Under the pieces are notes generated by a model. It did no database searches and had not been told where the DNA came from. It was given only the letters and a program-made list of their open reading frames with translations. A stretch of DNA of 45,096 nucleotides from Anaerolineales bacterium. Lineage in GTDB: Bacteria > Chloroflexota > Anaerolineae > Anaerolineales > UBA11579. A program made the translations under genes and the position numbers. Below are positions 7,931-16,736 of this stretch, one piece after another (position 1 is the first letter of the stretch; the number at the start of each line of letters is the position of its first letter). Where the stretch lies: contig JAHCII010000017.1 of assembly GCA_026129305.1 (NCBI GenBank), positions 1 through 45,096 of the forward strand. Reading direction: 5' to 3'.

Positions 7931-8887
7931 ATGCCCAAGAAGATCATTTTCCTGTTGCTGATCAGCCTGCTGGGCCTGGCGGCTTGTGCCGCCCCGGCGG
8001 CAGCCAGCCAGCCCACACATGCCGCAGATCCTACCGCCGCGCAAGCAGGCGGCAACACGGCCAGCCTGGCGCCAGTCGCGGCCAACCAGGACACAGAAAC
8101 GCCGGCAGAAACCAGCCTGCCGCGCGGCAACCACCCCGCCGACTGGCGCGATTACCCGGTGGTGCCGGAATTCTCAGCGACAGCCATCCAAATCTATTTG
8201 CGCGGCGTGGCCAACGGCAACGACCCGCAGCGCTTCTCCAAGATCGGCGATTGCCAGAACATCACCACCTATTTTCTGAAAGCGCTGGAGGACCCGCGCT
8301 TCCACAGCCTGGGGGAAGAATACGCCTACCTGCAGGAAACCATCGACTGGTATTTTGGCTCCTATTCGCGCGACAGCCTGGCGGTGGCCGGCGGCCTGAA
8401 TGTGGGGCGCTTGCTCTCCCCGCTGGCGGCCAACCAGCAGATGTGCGACCCTACTGAGAATTCCCTGATGTGCGAGGTGCGCCACTTTAACCCCAGCGTG
8501 GTGCTGGTCAGCCTGGAAGAGAACTGGAACGATCGTGGGGCGGAAGAGTATGGCAAGCATCTGCGCACGATCGTGGACTACCTGATCGCCGAGGGCGTGG
8601 TGCCGATCCTGGCCACCAAGGCCGACAACCTGGAGGGAGACCACAGCATCAATGCCGAAATCGCCTCTGTGGCGGCGGAATACGATCTGCCTTTATGGAA
8701 TTTCTGGCGGGCCGTGCAGGGGCTGCCCAACAACGGTGTGGAGGATGACGGCTTCCACCTGACCATATCCGGGCCGTACTTTGATGACCCGGCGCGCATG
8801 AAGTCCGGCTGGGCCTGGCGCAACCTGACTGCCCTGCAAACGCTGGACGCTTTCCGCCAGGCTGTGGCGGCCGCGCAGGGCGACTAA
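7931..8887 (+). CDS. SGNH/GDSL-hydrolase-like lipoprotein with Cys in the nucleophile position, 318 aa
   Basis: Secreted lipoprotein (LLGLAACAAPAA, Cys18 region) with a Pro/Thr/Ala-rich linker to about residue 70. The core looks like an SGNH hydrolase: block I is FSKIGDCQN (D107-C108), where family members usually have GDS with Ser as nucleophile. The strand and turn near GVVPILATKADN resemble the central fold. The last block is DGFHLT (D273, H276), matching the Asp-x-x-His dyad. If C108 is the nucleophile this is a thiol variant; alternatively the protein is a non-catalytic relative. Substrates for such lipoproteins are often acylated or acetylated glycans, but none can be named here. It lies between LysM-M23 genes and its stop overlaps paralog 2 (CTAA at 8884-8887). 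Confidence 0.6.
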   Translation: MPKKIIFLLLISLLGLAACAAPAAASQPTHAADPTAAQAGGNTASLAPVAANQDTETPAETSLPRGNHPADWRDYPVVPEFSATAIQIYLRGVANGNDPQRFSKIGDCQNITTYFLKALEDPRFHSLGEEYAYLQETIDWYFGSYSRDSLAVAGGLNVGRLLSPLAANQQMCDPTENSLMCEVRHFNPSVVLVSLEENWNDRGAEEYGKHLRTIVDYLIAEGVVPILATKADNLEGDHSINAEIASVAAEYDLPLWNFWRAVQGLPNNGVEDDGFHLTISGPYFDDPARMKSGWAWRNLTALQTLDAFRQAVAAAQGD

Positions 8888-10473
8888 GGGTCTTCCGGCA
8901 GGCGCGCAATGCGCGTGCCGGCATTGGAGCAGGTGCAGGCGGTGACCACATTCCCGTCGCGCTCCAGCGTGCCCAAGTAAGGCGCCGCGCCTGACTTGGC
9001 CACCCAGCCGCTGAAATTGAAGGGTAGCGGGCCGCCGGCGGCGATCCACTCGCCGTTGTATTTGCGGGCGATGTGCAAATGGGTGCCGGTGGCCTGCCCC
9101 CCCTCGCAAGAAGGGTTGCCCAGAAAGTCCCCCCGGTTGACCCAGTCACCGACACGCAGGTGGCTCTTGTTGGTCACATGCAAGTACAGCAGAACCCAGC
9201 CGGTCTGTTCATAGCCATCGCCATCCAGATCCAAGACCAGCACGCCAATGCCGCTGCGCACCACCAGCCCTGCGGCGGCGGCCACCACCCGGCTGTCTGA
9301 GGGTACGCAGCCCGGCAGCAAGCTGCCCGGCGCAAAGTCCAGCGAAGCTTGGGCGCCGTTGGGTGCCCAGGCGCCGTGCGGGCCGGAGGTGAACGACCAG
9401 GCCTGGTTGACGGCAAAAGGCAGGTTGAGGTAGGGCTGGGTCAAATCTGCGGTGAGCAGCGGTTCATTCTGGGTGGCGCGCAACCACGGGTCTGGAAACA
9501 TGGCCTTGCCGTGCGTGAAGGCGAAGCCGAATTCCGCATCCATCTTCTCCTGCCAGCCCGGGTAATCGTAGAGCAGGCTGAACAGATACTGCACGGCCAC
9601 GCTGCCGGCGTTCAAGTCCGGCGCCAGGCGCAGCACATAGCCGTCACGGAAGGTCAGCTGGGTCAGTGTGCCTTCGCGCCAGCCGTAATAGCCCACGGAC
9701 AGCTCGCGGGCCGCCCAGGACAGCTGCTGGTACAGCCCTTTTTGCATAGCGTCGATATGGCCGAGGGGGTAGTCGAGGGGCGCATTGGCTGAAGGCTCAC
9801 CCAACACCCAATTGCTCTGCTCCTGCAGAATGGAGAGCAGCAGACGCGGGTTAAGCGAGTGCTCGTACGCTACCCGCTCAATCACGGCGGCGCCGTTGTA
9901 CCAGGCGGAGGGCAGGTATTCCCGGTAGCTGGCCAAATAGCCGCCCATCCGGCCGACATAGCTGGCGGTATTGAAATCAATGGCCGAAGGAGACAGCACC
10001 ACATCACTGTCGGGGATCAGGCGCTGGTTGGGGCCGCTGGCGCCGACCCGGTTGGGGATGGTGAGGATCTGGCCGGGGTTGAGCAGCCCGGCGGCGATGT
10101 CTTGCGGCGAAGCAATTTCGGCCGCATCCACACCAAACCGTAGCGCCAGCGAGGCCAATGTGTCGCCCGCTTGGGCAGTATAAATGAAGGGCGGGCTGGC
10201 GGTGGGTGATTGGGCCGGGGTGGGCGTGGGCGCCGCCGTGGCAAACACTTCCGTGGGAACTTCGGACGGGGTCAGCGAGGCGGTGGGTAGCTGCGGCAGC
10301 TGGCCGGGGTCCAGCAGGCCCTGCAGGGCCGTGGCGGAGGCAGCCAGGTGCCCCTCGGCCTGCTCCGTCTCAGCCAGGCTGCCGGGAGTGACATAGCCGC
10401 TGCTGCATACGATGCTGGCCGCCGCGGATAACAGCGCAAAGCAGAACAGTTTGATGGCGCGAGAGGTAGGCAT
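8884..10473 (-). CDS. LysM + M23A-type zinc metallopeptidase lipoprotein, paralog 2, 529 aa
   Basis: Same architecture as the other two paralogs. An N-terminal hydrophobic signal ends at Cys23 in ASIVC, a poor lipobox, so lipidation is less certain than for paralogs 1 and 3. A Pro/Thr-rich linker is followed by a LysM domain (YTAQAGDTLASLALRFGV), a middle helical domain (HSLNPRLLLSILQEQS), then the peptidase with SGPH, 13 residues to ALDFAPG-type SLDF, LYLHV and GTHLH. The C-terminal CTC cysteines are present. The ATG at 10473 starts 2 nt after the TGA of paralog 3 (TGACCATG), implying translational coupling. A TTG six bases further upstream is possible but less likely. Confidence 0.85.
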   Translation of the reverse strand: MPTSRAIKLFCFALLSAAASIVCSSGYVTPGSLAETEQAEGHLAASATALQGLLDPGQLPQLPTASLTPSEVPTEVFATAAPTPTPAQSPTASPPFIYTAQAGDTLASLALRFGVDAAEIASPQDIAAGLLNPGQILTIPNRVGASGPNQRLIPDSDVVLSPSAIDFNTASYVGRMGGYLASYREYLPSAWYNGAAVIERVAYEHSLNPRLLLSILQEQSNWVLGEPSANAPLDYPLGHIDAMQKGLYQQLSWAARELSVGYYGWREGTLTQLTFRDGYVLRLAPDLNAGSVAVQYLFSLLYDYPGWQEKMDAEFGFAFTHGKAMFPDPWLRATQNEPLLTADLTQPYLNLPFAVNQAWSFTSGPHGAWAPNGAQASLDFAPGSLLPGCVPSDSRVVAAAAGLVVRSGIGVLVLDLDGDGYEQTGWVLLYLHVTNKSHLRVGDWVNRGDFLGNPSCEGGQATGTHLHIARKYNGEWIAAGGPLPFNFSGWVAKSGAAPYLGTLERDGNVVTACTCSNAGTRIARLPEDP

Positions 10474-10475
10474 GG

Positions 10476-12002
10476 TCAACGTTGCAACATATTGGCCGGG
10501 TCACGGCATTCACAGGCTTCCACAGAGCGGCCGTCGCGCTGCATGACGCCGTTGTACAGCACGCCGTCGCTCACCGAAACCCAGCCGTCCAGCACAAAAG
10601 GCAGCCCTCCCGCAGCCGGGATCCATTCGCCATTATAGCGGCGGGCCAGGTGCAGATGGGTGGCGGTGGAAATGCCGCCCTCGCAGGATGGATGGCCGAT
10701 GCGCTCGCCAGCGCGCACCCAGACGCCGAGCGGGACGCGGTTGACCTCAGCGATGTGCATATAAAGCACAGTCCAGCCGGTTTGCTCGTAGCCGTCACCG
10801 TCCAGATCCTGGACTACGGCGCCGTCGTCGGAACGCACGATCAGGCCGTCGGCGGCGGCCACCACCCAGTCAGGGCTGATGTTGCAGCCGAGCATGTCGC
10901 CGCGCGGCGCAAAGTCCAGCGCGGCCCAGGCTGAACCGTCGCCCCAACCGCCGTGCGGGCCGCCGCTGAAGACCCAGGGCACGCCCGGCTCGAAGGGCAA
11001 TTGCAGAACCGGCTGGGCCAGGCCGGCGGGCAGCAGCGGCTCAATGGCCAGGTCAAAGGGATAGCCAAACAGGCGCTGGTAAGTGGTGAACAGTCCGCCT
11101 TCCGAGGCGGCAGCCCGCCAAGCGCCCTCTGTATGCAGCGGGGCCAACATGGCCTGCACCCCCGCCGTGCCGGCGTTGATGCCCGGCGCGGCGGGGACAA
11201 AAAGCCCATCCTTGAGCGTCCAGCCGGCGGTTTCACCAGACTTCCAGGAGTAGTAACCGCGGTTGAGGCGGTCTGCCGCCCAGGAGAGCTGGCGGTAGAG
11301 CCCCTTGCGCCAGGAGTCGTCCACACCCATGGGGAAGTCCAGGCTGGCGGTGGGTGGGTTGGGATTGCTCAGCCAACTGCTGTTAAATTCCAGCACGGCC
11401 AGCAGCAGCTTGGGATTGACCGAATATTCGCTGGCAACGCGCTGCACGATCTGCGCGCCAGTGAAGAAGCGGGCATCCAATTCTTCGCGATAGTTTTTTA
11501 GGAACCCGGGCTGGCCCTGGACGAAGGCATTCACATCAAAAAAGAGCGCGTAAGGCCCGTTGACCAGCTCAGAATCGGGCAGGATCTTGAAGTTCGGCCC
11601 GCTGCCGGCGGCGGCCTGAGGCGGAATGCGCAGCACCTGGCCGACTTCGAGGGCGTTGGGGTTGACCAGAGTGTTGGCGGCGATCAGCGCCTCGAGCGTG
11701 ACACCGAAACGCTGGGCAATCGCGCTGAGGAAATCATGGGGCTGCACGACGTATTCGCTGTACTCGCTGCGCACGGCAGGCAGCGTGTGGGCGCTGTCTG
11801 GTGTGGGCGAAGCCAACGGCAGACTGGGGTCACGAGTGGGCGGCAGGGTCGGCGGCGGCACAGCCGCGCCCAGCGGTGTGCTGACCGGGTCCACTGCCAG
11901 CGGAGGCAACGGACTGGCAATACCAGGGCCAACCGTGGTGGTGGGGAAGTTGCAAGCCAGGCTGGCCAGCAGCAAAAGCAGGACGGGGGTGAATTTGAGC
12001 AT
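10476..12002 (-). CDS. LysM + M23A-type zinc metallopeptidase lipoprotein, paralog 3, 508 aa
   Basis: First gene of the two-gene unit with paralog 2. The signal peptide has a good lipobox (LLASLAC, Cys17). The LysM domain (YVVQPHDFLSAIAQRFGV) follows a Pro-rich linker and ends near LEVGQVLRIPPQ. The middle domain contains YSVNPKLLLAVLEFNSSW. The peptidase has GGPHGGWG with 13 residues from His to the Asp of ALDF, then LYMHI and ATHLH followed by LARRYNGEW. The C-terminal pair is CEC instead of CTC. All predicted zinc ligands are intact. A TATAAC box gives a leader of about 11 nt without a Shine-Dalgarno. It is divergent from ftcD. Confidence 0.85.
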   Translation of the reverse strand: MLKFTPVLLLLLASLACNFPTTTVGPGIASPLPPLAVDPVSTPLGAAVPPPTLPPTRDPSLPLASPTPDSAHTLPAVRSEYSEYVVQPHDFLSAIAQRFGVTLEALIAANTLVNPNALEVGQVLRIPPQAAAGSGPNFKILPDSELVNGPYALFFDVNAFVQGQPGFLKNYREELDARFFTGAQIVQRVASEYSVNPKLLLAVLEFNSSWLSNPNPPTASLDFPMGVDDSWRKGLYRQLSWAADRLNRGYYSWKSGETAGWTLKDGLFVPAAPGINAGTAGVQAMLAPLHTEGAWRAAASEGGLFTTYQRLFGYPFDLAIEPLLPAGLAQPVLQLPFEPGVPWVFSGGPHGGWGDGSAWAALDFAPRGDMLGCNISPDWVVAAADGLIVRSDDGAVVQDLDGDGYEQTGWTVLYMHIAEVNRVPLGVWVRAGERIGHPSCEGGISTATHLHLARRYNGEWIPAAGGLPFVLDGWVSVSDGVLYNGVMQRDGRSVEACECRDPANMLQR

Positions 12003-12019
12003 AGTTCAAGCGTGGGCTT

Positions 12020-12025
12020 GTTATA
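12020..12025 (-). promoter_or_regulatory. Predicted -10 box of the paralog 3-paralog 2 unit
   Basis: TATAAC on the minus strand, 17 nt before the ATG at 12002. It lies in the 107-bp divergent spacer with ftcD. Confidence 0.45.
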
Positions 12026-12095
12026 CAAAGGTTGCAAGGAAGCTGCCAGTCCATTCTTTGCGCAGTTGCCATTTTCGGCGGACAAGCCCAAGGTA

Positions 12096-12101
12096 TATAA
12101 T
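12096..12101 (+). promoter_or_regulatory. -10 box giving a nearly leaderless ftcD mRNA
   Basis: TATAAT, then 8 nt, then the ATG at 12110. The predicted leader is 2 nt and no Shine-Dalgarno is present. Confidence 0.55.
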
Positions 12102-12109
12102 CAGTTCCA

Positions 12110-13615
12110 ATGACAGCCCCCATCATTGAATGCATCCCCAATTTTTCTGAAGGCCGCCGTCCCGAAGTAGTGGACGCAATTGCCGAGGCGATTGCCTCGG
12201 TGAGCGGCGTGACCCTGCTGGACCGCAGCTCCGATGCGGACCACAATCGCAGCGTGCTGACCTTCGTCGGCGCCCCGGCGGCGGTGGAAGAAGCCGCCTT
12301 GCGCAGCATCGCCAAGGCCGCCGAGCTGATCGATATGGAAACGCACACGGGCGAGCACCCACGCATGGGGGCCGCCGATGTAGTGCCTTTTGTGCCCATC
12401 GCCGGGATCAGCATGGAGGAGTGCGTGCAGCTGGCCCATCGCGTGGGTCAGCGGGTGGGCGACGAACTCGGCATTCCGGTGTATTTGTATGAAGAAGCGG
12501 CCAGCAAGGCCAGTCGCCGCAACTTGGAGAATGTGCGGCGCGGCGAGTACGAAGGCATCCGCGCCGAGATCGGCCGCAAGGCCAGCCGCAAGCCGGACTA
12601 TGGGCCCAATGCACTGGGCAAGGCCGGCGCAGTGGCGATTGGGGCGCGCCAACCGCTGATCGCCTACAACGTGTATTTGAACACCGGCGATGTGGAAGTG
12701 GCCAAAGCGATCGGCAAGGCCGTGCGCCATTCTTCCGGCGGCTTTCGCTTCGTCAAGGGCGCTGGCTTCCTGGTGGATGGGCTGGCGCAGGTCTCGATGA
12801 ACCTGACCAACTACACAAAGACGCCGCTGGCGCGGGTGGTGGAAGCCATCCGCCGCGAAGCGGCCCGCTACGGAGCCAGCATCGTCAAGACCGAACTGGT
12901 CGGCCTGATCCCGCAGCAAGCCATGGAAGACGCGGCCGCCTGGTACCTGCAGCTGGATGCCTTTGACCCGCAGCAGGTGCTGGAACGACGCATGCAGTCG
13001 GCCGCCGGGGCGGCGGCCGAAGACTTCGTCGAGGCGCTGGCCAGCGCGGCGCCGGCGCCTGGCGGCGGGTCCGCCGCGGCGCATTCCGGCGCGCTGGCCG
13101 CGGCCTTGGTGGCGATGGTGGCGCGACTGACGATCAGCAAGAAAAAATATGCCACGGTGGAAGCCCAAATGAACGAAGTGCTGGCGCAAGCTGAAGGCTT
13201 GCGGGCTGCCTTTACCCGGGCGATCAGCGAAGATGCGGCTGCCTTTGATGCGGTGATGGCAGCCTTCAAGCTGGCCAAGGACGCCCCCGGTCGTGAAGCG
13301 GCGATCGAAGCCGCCACATTGGAAGCCGCGCGCCAGCCGCTGGTGGTGGCGCGCATGGCGCGCGACTGCCTGCGCCTGGCGCAGCAAGCCGCCGCCCTGG
13401 GCAACATCAACACGCTCAGCGATGCCGGCACAGCCGGCGCCCTGGCGGCCGCCAGCCTGCAGGGCGCCGGGCTGAACGTGCGCATTAACCTGAATTCGGT
13501 CAAAGGATCGAAGGAAACCCGGGCGATGTTGGCCGAATTGCAAGAGCTACAGGCCCAAGCCGTGACACTGGACGCAGAGATTCGTACTTCTATTGAGGAG
13601 CGCGGCGGTTTTTAG
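12110..13615 (+). CDS. ftcD: Glutamate formimidoyltransferase / formimidoyl-THF cyclodeaminase fusion, 501 aa
   Basis: The N-terminal half (about residues 1-300) is the formiminotransferase: IIECIPNFSEGRRPEVVDAI at the start, DADHNRSVLTFVG, and HTGEHPRMGAADVVPFVPI with the expected histidines. The C-terminal third (about 305-495) is the cyclodeaminase: FVEALASAAPAPGGGSAAAH, LTISKKKY and the helical remainder. The two activities transfer the formimino group from formiminoglutamate to tetrahydrofolate and release ammonia, giving methenyl-THF, as in histidine breakdown. The length is slightly below the mammalian fusion (about 541). No hut genes are adjacent, so a role in one-carbon supply from another source is possible. 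It is followed by a capA-like gene 23 nt downstream. Confidence 0.93.
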   Translation: MTAPIIECIPNFSEGRRPEVVDAIAEAIASVSGVTLLDRSSDADHNRSVLTFVGAPAAVEEAALRSIAKAAELIDMETHTGEHPRMGAADVVPFVPIAGISMEECVQLAHRVGQRVGDELGIPVYLYEEAASKASRRNLENVRRGEYEGIRAEIGRKASRKPDYGPNALGKAGAVAIGARQPLIAYNVYLNTGDVEVAKAIGKAVRHSSGGFRFVKGAGFLVDGLAQVSMNLTNYTKTPLARVVEAIRREAARYGASIVKTELVGLIPQQAMEDAAAWYLQLDAFDPQQVLERRMQSAAGAAAEDFVEALASAAPAPGGGSAAAHSGALAAALVAMVARLTISKKKYATVEAQMNEVLAQAEGLRAAFTRAISEDAAAFDAVMAAFKLAKDAPGREAAIEAATLEAARQPLVVARMARDCLRLAQQAAALGNINTLSDAGTAGALAAASLQGAGLNVRINLNSVKGSKETRAMLAELQELQAQAVTLDAEIRTSIEERGGF

Positions 13616-13638
13616 CCCGCGGCCATTTCGCCAAACTT

Positions 13639-15282
13639 ATGCGTAAATTGACCATCCTTGTATTGCTGACCGGCCTGCTGCTGGCGGGCTGCAACCTGCC
13701 CAGCAGCCCCGCGCCGGCGCCAGACCCTGACGCGGCGGCGATCACGCTGACCCCGTTTCATCCCGACCTGTCCGCCGAAGAAGCCGCGCCGAGCCAGCCT
13801 GCCTGGTGGCTGGACCCCGCGCTGCCCGCCAGTTTCGCGGAGCAGGTCAACCTGCCCGAAGGCGCGGTCTGGGCGGAGGATGCCGCCGAAGCAGATGTGC
13901 TGGTGGGCGTTAACCTGGGTGACCCGCTCAGCCAGTGGGTCTACGCATTAGCGGCGCCCTTCCCCACCCTGACCGACGCCGTCAGCCTGGCGGAGCTGCA
14001 GGCCGCCTGGGGCGGCCGGGCCGGCGAGCCGTTCGCCAGCACTCCGCTGCTGTTAAGCGACGAGACACTGGCCGTGCTGAGCGCGCTATGGGGCCAGCCG
14101 GTCGCCGGCGCCACGGAAGTGCACCCGGCAGATGAGCTCTTGGAGGCGGCCTGGGCGCGGCAACCGGCCTGGGCGCTGATCCCCTTCGAGGAGATCGCTC
14201 CGCGCTGGAAAGTGCTGGCGGTGGACGGCCAATCGCCGATCTGGAAAGACTTTGACCCGGCAGCCTACCCGCTGAGCGTGCCGATCGGCGTGCAGGGCGA
14301 GGCGGCCCTGCTGGCTGGCGCCCAAACCCCAGCCAGCAATCGTCAGGCCGACAAGCTGACCACCGTGATCATCACCGGCGTAACCGCGCTGGTGCGCGCC
14401 ACGGCCTACACCATGGACCGCAACGGCGTGACCTACCCGGGTGAGGATGTAGGTCCGCTGCTGCGCGAAGGCGACATCACCCACATTAGTAATGAAGTGC
14501 CTTTCGCGGCAGACTGCCCGCTGCCGGACCCGGTGCAGCGCGGGCTGGTGTTCTGCAGCAACCCGGCCTATATGGAACTGTTGACCGACATCGGTACCGA
14601 CGTGATCGAACTGACCGGCGACCACTTCAACGACTGGGGCGCCGAGGCGATGCTGTATACGCTGGACATGTACCGCGAGATCGGCCTGCCCTACTACGGC
14701 GGCGGGGTCAACAGTGCCGAGGCGCGCCAAGCCTTGACCCTGGAGCACAACGGAAACCACATCGCTTTCATCGGCTGCAACGGCAAGGGCGGCAGCTATG
14801 CCAGCGCCCGCGAGGACCACCCCGGCACGGTGGAGTGCGACTACGCGCTGATGGAGCAGCAGGTGCAGGAACTGGTGCAAGCGGGCTATGTGGTCATCGC
14901 TACCTTCCAGCATAACGAGAACTACGTCTTCCGCCCACCGGAGACGCTGGTGCGCGATTTCACGCGTATTTCGACGGCCGGGGCGCACATCATCAGCGGC
15001 AGCCAGGCACATCAGGCCCACGGCATGGAGTTCACTGGCGACGGAGCCATCATCGCCTACGGGCTGGGCAACATGTTCTTTGATCAGCGCGGCGTGGTGG
15101 AGTACGGCGACCAGGCGCTGATCACGCGCAACATCATCTACGACAACCGCTACATCAATACGGAAGTGTTCACCATCCAATTCGTAGATTTTGCCAAGCC
15201 GCGCTTGATGACCCCAGAGGAACGCGCTGTGTTCCTGGATATCATCTTTAACGCCAGCCGCTGGAATTACCCCAGCCCCTAA
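13639..15282 (+). CDS. CapA-family lipoprotein (PGA_cap metallophosphatase-like), 547 aa
   Basis: The signal peptide with lipobox LLLAGC (Cys18) marks an outer-face lipoprotein. Residues about 30-230 form a unique N-terminal part that resembles a substrate-binding or ligand-sensing region and is not recognised. The C-terminal part (about 240-500) follows the CapA/PgsA pattern: [71 protein letters not shown] and [11 protein letters not shown], with the metal-ligand-like Asn, Asp and His residues of the family. Members act in poly-gamma-glutamate or other capsule handling, but no pgsB or pgsC is nearby. No Shine-Dalgarno is visible; it probably depends on transcription from ftcD. Confidence 0.82.
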   Translation: MRKLTILVLLTGLLLAGCNLPSSPAPAPDPDAAAITLTPFHPDLSAEEAAPSQPAWWLDPALPASFAEQVNLPEGAVWAEDAAEADVLVGVNLGDPLSQWVYALAAPFPTLTDAVSLAELQAAWGGRAGEPFASTPLLLSDETLAVLSALWGQPVAGATEVHPADELLEAAWARQPAWALIPFEEIAPRWKVLAVDGQSPIWKDFDPAAYPLSVPIGVQGEAALLAGAQTPASNRQADKLTTVIITGVTALVRATAYTMDRNGVTYPGEDVGPLLREGDITHISNEVPFAADCPLPDPVQRGLVFCSNPAYMELLTDIGTDVIELTGDHFNDWGAEAMLYTLDMYREIGLPYYGGGVNSAEARQALTLEHNGNHIAFIGCNGKGGSYASAREDHPGTVECDYALMEQQVQELVQAGYVVIATFQHNENYVFRPPETLVRDFTRISTAGAHIISGSQAHQAHGMEFTGDGAIIAYGLGNMFFDQRGVVEYGDQALITRNIIYDNRYINTEVFTIQFVDFAKPRLMTPEERAVFLDIIFNASRWNYPSP

Positions 15283-15293
15283 GGAGAAACGAG

Positions 15294-15848
15294 ATGGGCC
15301 TGAAACCCGACCACTGGATTGAGCAGCAAGCCCTGCAGCACAAGATGATCGAGCCGTTCGAAGCCAGCCAAGTGCGGGAAGGCGTGATCTCCTACGGCGT
15401 GTCCTCGTACGGCTACGACATTCGCGTGGCCGACGAGTTCAAAATCTTCACCAACGTACATTCAGCAATGGTGGACCCCAAGAACTTTGACCCCAAGTCG
15501 ATGGTCGATTTCAAGGGCGAGGTGTGCATCGTGCCGCCTAACTCCTTCGCTCTGGCGCGCACGGTGGAATACTTCCGCATCCCGCGCAGCGTACTAACCA
15601 TCTGCCTGGGCAAAAGCACTTATGCGCGCTGCGGCATCATCGTCAATGTCACTCCGTTTGAACCAGAGTGGGAAGGCTTCGTCACCCTGGAGATCTCCAA
15701 CACGACCCCCCTGCCCGCCAAGATTTATGCCAATGAGGGGATCGCCCAAGTGCTGTTCTTCGAAGCTGATGAGGAATGCCGCGTGTCCTACGCGGACAAG
15801 AAGGGCAAATATCAGAAGCAGCAGAGCATCGTGCTGCCCAAGTTATAA
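15294..15848 (+). CDS. dcd: dCTP deaminase, 184 aa
   Basis: Deaminates dCTP to dUTP for thymidylate synthesis. Motifs seen: MIEPF near residue 23, [59 protein letters not shown] (with the catalytic Glu in TLEISN) and [18 protein letters not shown]. The C-terminal KYQKQQS closes the active site in the family. The length fits. The start is fixed by AAGGAGA at about 15282-15288. The C-terminal codons overlap the stop of the convergent thrB by 6 bp (TTATAA at 15843-15848). The bifunctional dUTPase form cannot be excluded by eye. Confidence 0.93.
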   Translation: MGLKPDHWIEQQALQHKMIEPFEASQVREGVISYGVSSYGYDIRVADEFKIFTNVHSAMVDPKNFDPKSMVDFKGEVCIVPPNSFALARTVEYFRIPRSVLTICLGKSTYARCGIIVNVTPFEPEWEGFVTLEISNTTPLPAKIYANEGIAQVLFFEADEECRVSYADKKGKYQKQQSIVLPKL

Positions 15849-16736
15849 GACCACGGCCCCCTGCGGGCTGCTGTTCAGTGCATAGTGCCGCGCCGCCAAA
15901 CCCGCCGCCCGGAAGGCGGCGCGCATGGCGGCGCTAACAGCCTCTTCCTGACCCTCCTCCACAAACGCAATCACGCCCGGCCCCGCGCCGGACAGGGCCG
16001 CTGCGGCCCCTAAAGCCTGGGCGGCGGCGATCGCCCCGGCTGCGCCGGGCAGCAAGGCCAGGCGGGCGGGCTGGTGCAGCTGGTCTTGCATAGCGCGAGC
16101 CAGCAGCGCAAGATCGCCGCGGCGCAAAGCCTCGGCCAGCAGCAGACTGTGGCCGATGTTCGCCACTGCGGCAGGCAAAAGTACCTGGGCGGGCAAAGCG
16201 GCGCGCGCCTCATGCGTACTCAGCCGCGCTTCAGGCAGCAGCACCACAGCGCGCAGCGGCTGATGCTCCAGCTGCTGCACCTGCCAGCGCCCTTTATGAC
16301 TGTAGACCAGAACCAGCCCGCCATACAAGGCAGCCGCCACGTTGTCGGCGTGGCCCTCCAGGTCGGCGGCCAGCTGCAAAATTTCGGGCTGAGAGAAAGG
16401 CCCACCCAAAAGCGCATTGGCCCCCAACAAACCCGCCAGGGCCGCGGCAGAGCTGGAACCCAGCCCTGAACTGAGTGGGATGTGGTTGTGGGCCTGCAAG
16501 CGGACGCCCGGCGGCAGGGGCTGGCCAGTCTTGGTGTAGACCAGCTCGAAGGCGCGCGCCATACGGTTCCTGGCGCTGCGCGGCAGGCGGCCCTGCCCTT
16601 CGCCTGTGATCTCGATCTGCCAGCCCTGCCCTTCCAGGCTGAAGCTGGCCTGGTTGGACAAGTCCAGCGCCAGACCGAGGCAATCGAAAGCCGGGCCCAG
16701 GTTGGCGGTGCTGGCCGGGACGCGTACGGTCACCAT
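15843..16736 (-). CDS. thrB: Homoserine kinase, 297 aa
   Basis: GHMP-family kinase that phosphorylates homoserine, giving the substrate of threonine synthase. The N-terminus [21 protein letters not shown] and the ATP-binding loop [22 protein letters not shown] (near residue 88) are clear, and [14 protein letters not shown] is the third GHMP motif near residue 250. The ATG at 16736 overlaps the thrC stop (TGATG), so the two are translationally coupled; a longer upstream reading is an extension into thrC. It is the last gene of comEA-thrC-thrB. Confidence 0.94.
   Translation of the reverse strand: MVTVRVPASTANLGPAFDCLGLALDLSNQASFSLEGQGWQIEITGEGQGRLPRSARNRMARAFELVYTKTGQPLPPGVRLQAHNHIPLSSGLGSSSAAALAGLLGANALLGGPFSQPEILQLAADLEGHADNVAAALYGGLVLVYSHKGRWQVQQLEHQPLRAVVLLPEARLSTHEARAALPAQVLLPAAVANIGHSLLLAEALRRGDLALLARAMQDQLHQPARLALLPGAAGAIAAAQALGAAAALSGAGPGVIAFVEEGQEEAVSAAMRAAFRAAGLAARHYALNSSPQGAVVL

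Noticed and set aside
10473..10479. TTG start two codons upstream for LysM paralog 2
   Set aside because: It overlaps the stop of paralog 3 and has no ribosome site; the ATG right after the TGA is the simpler choice.
12101..13543. 480-codon minus-strand open frame opposite ftcD
   Set aside because: It is a GC-rich shadow; the plus-strand frame has clear FtcD motifs in both domains.
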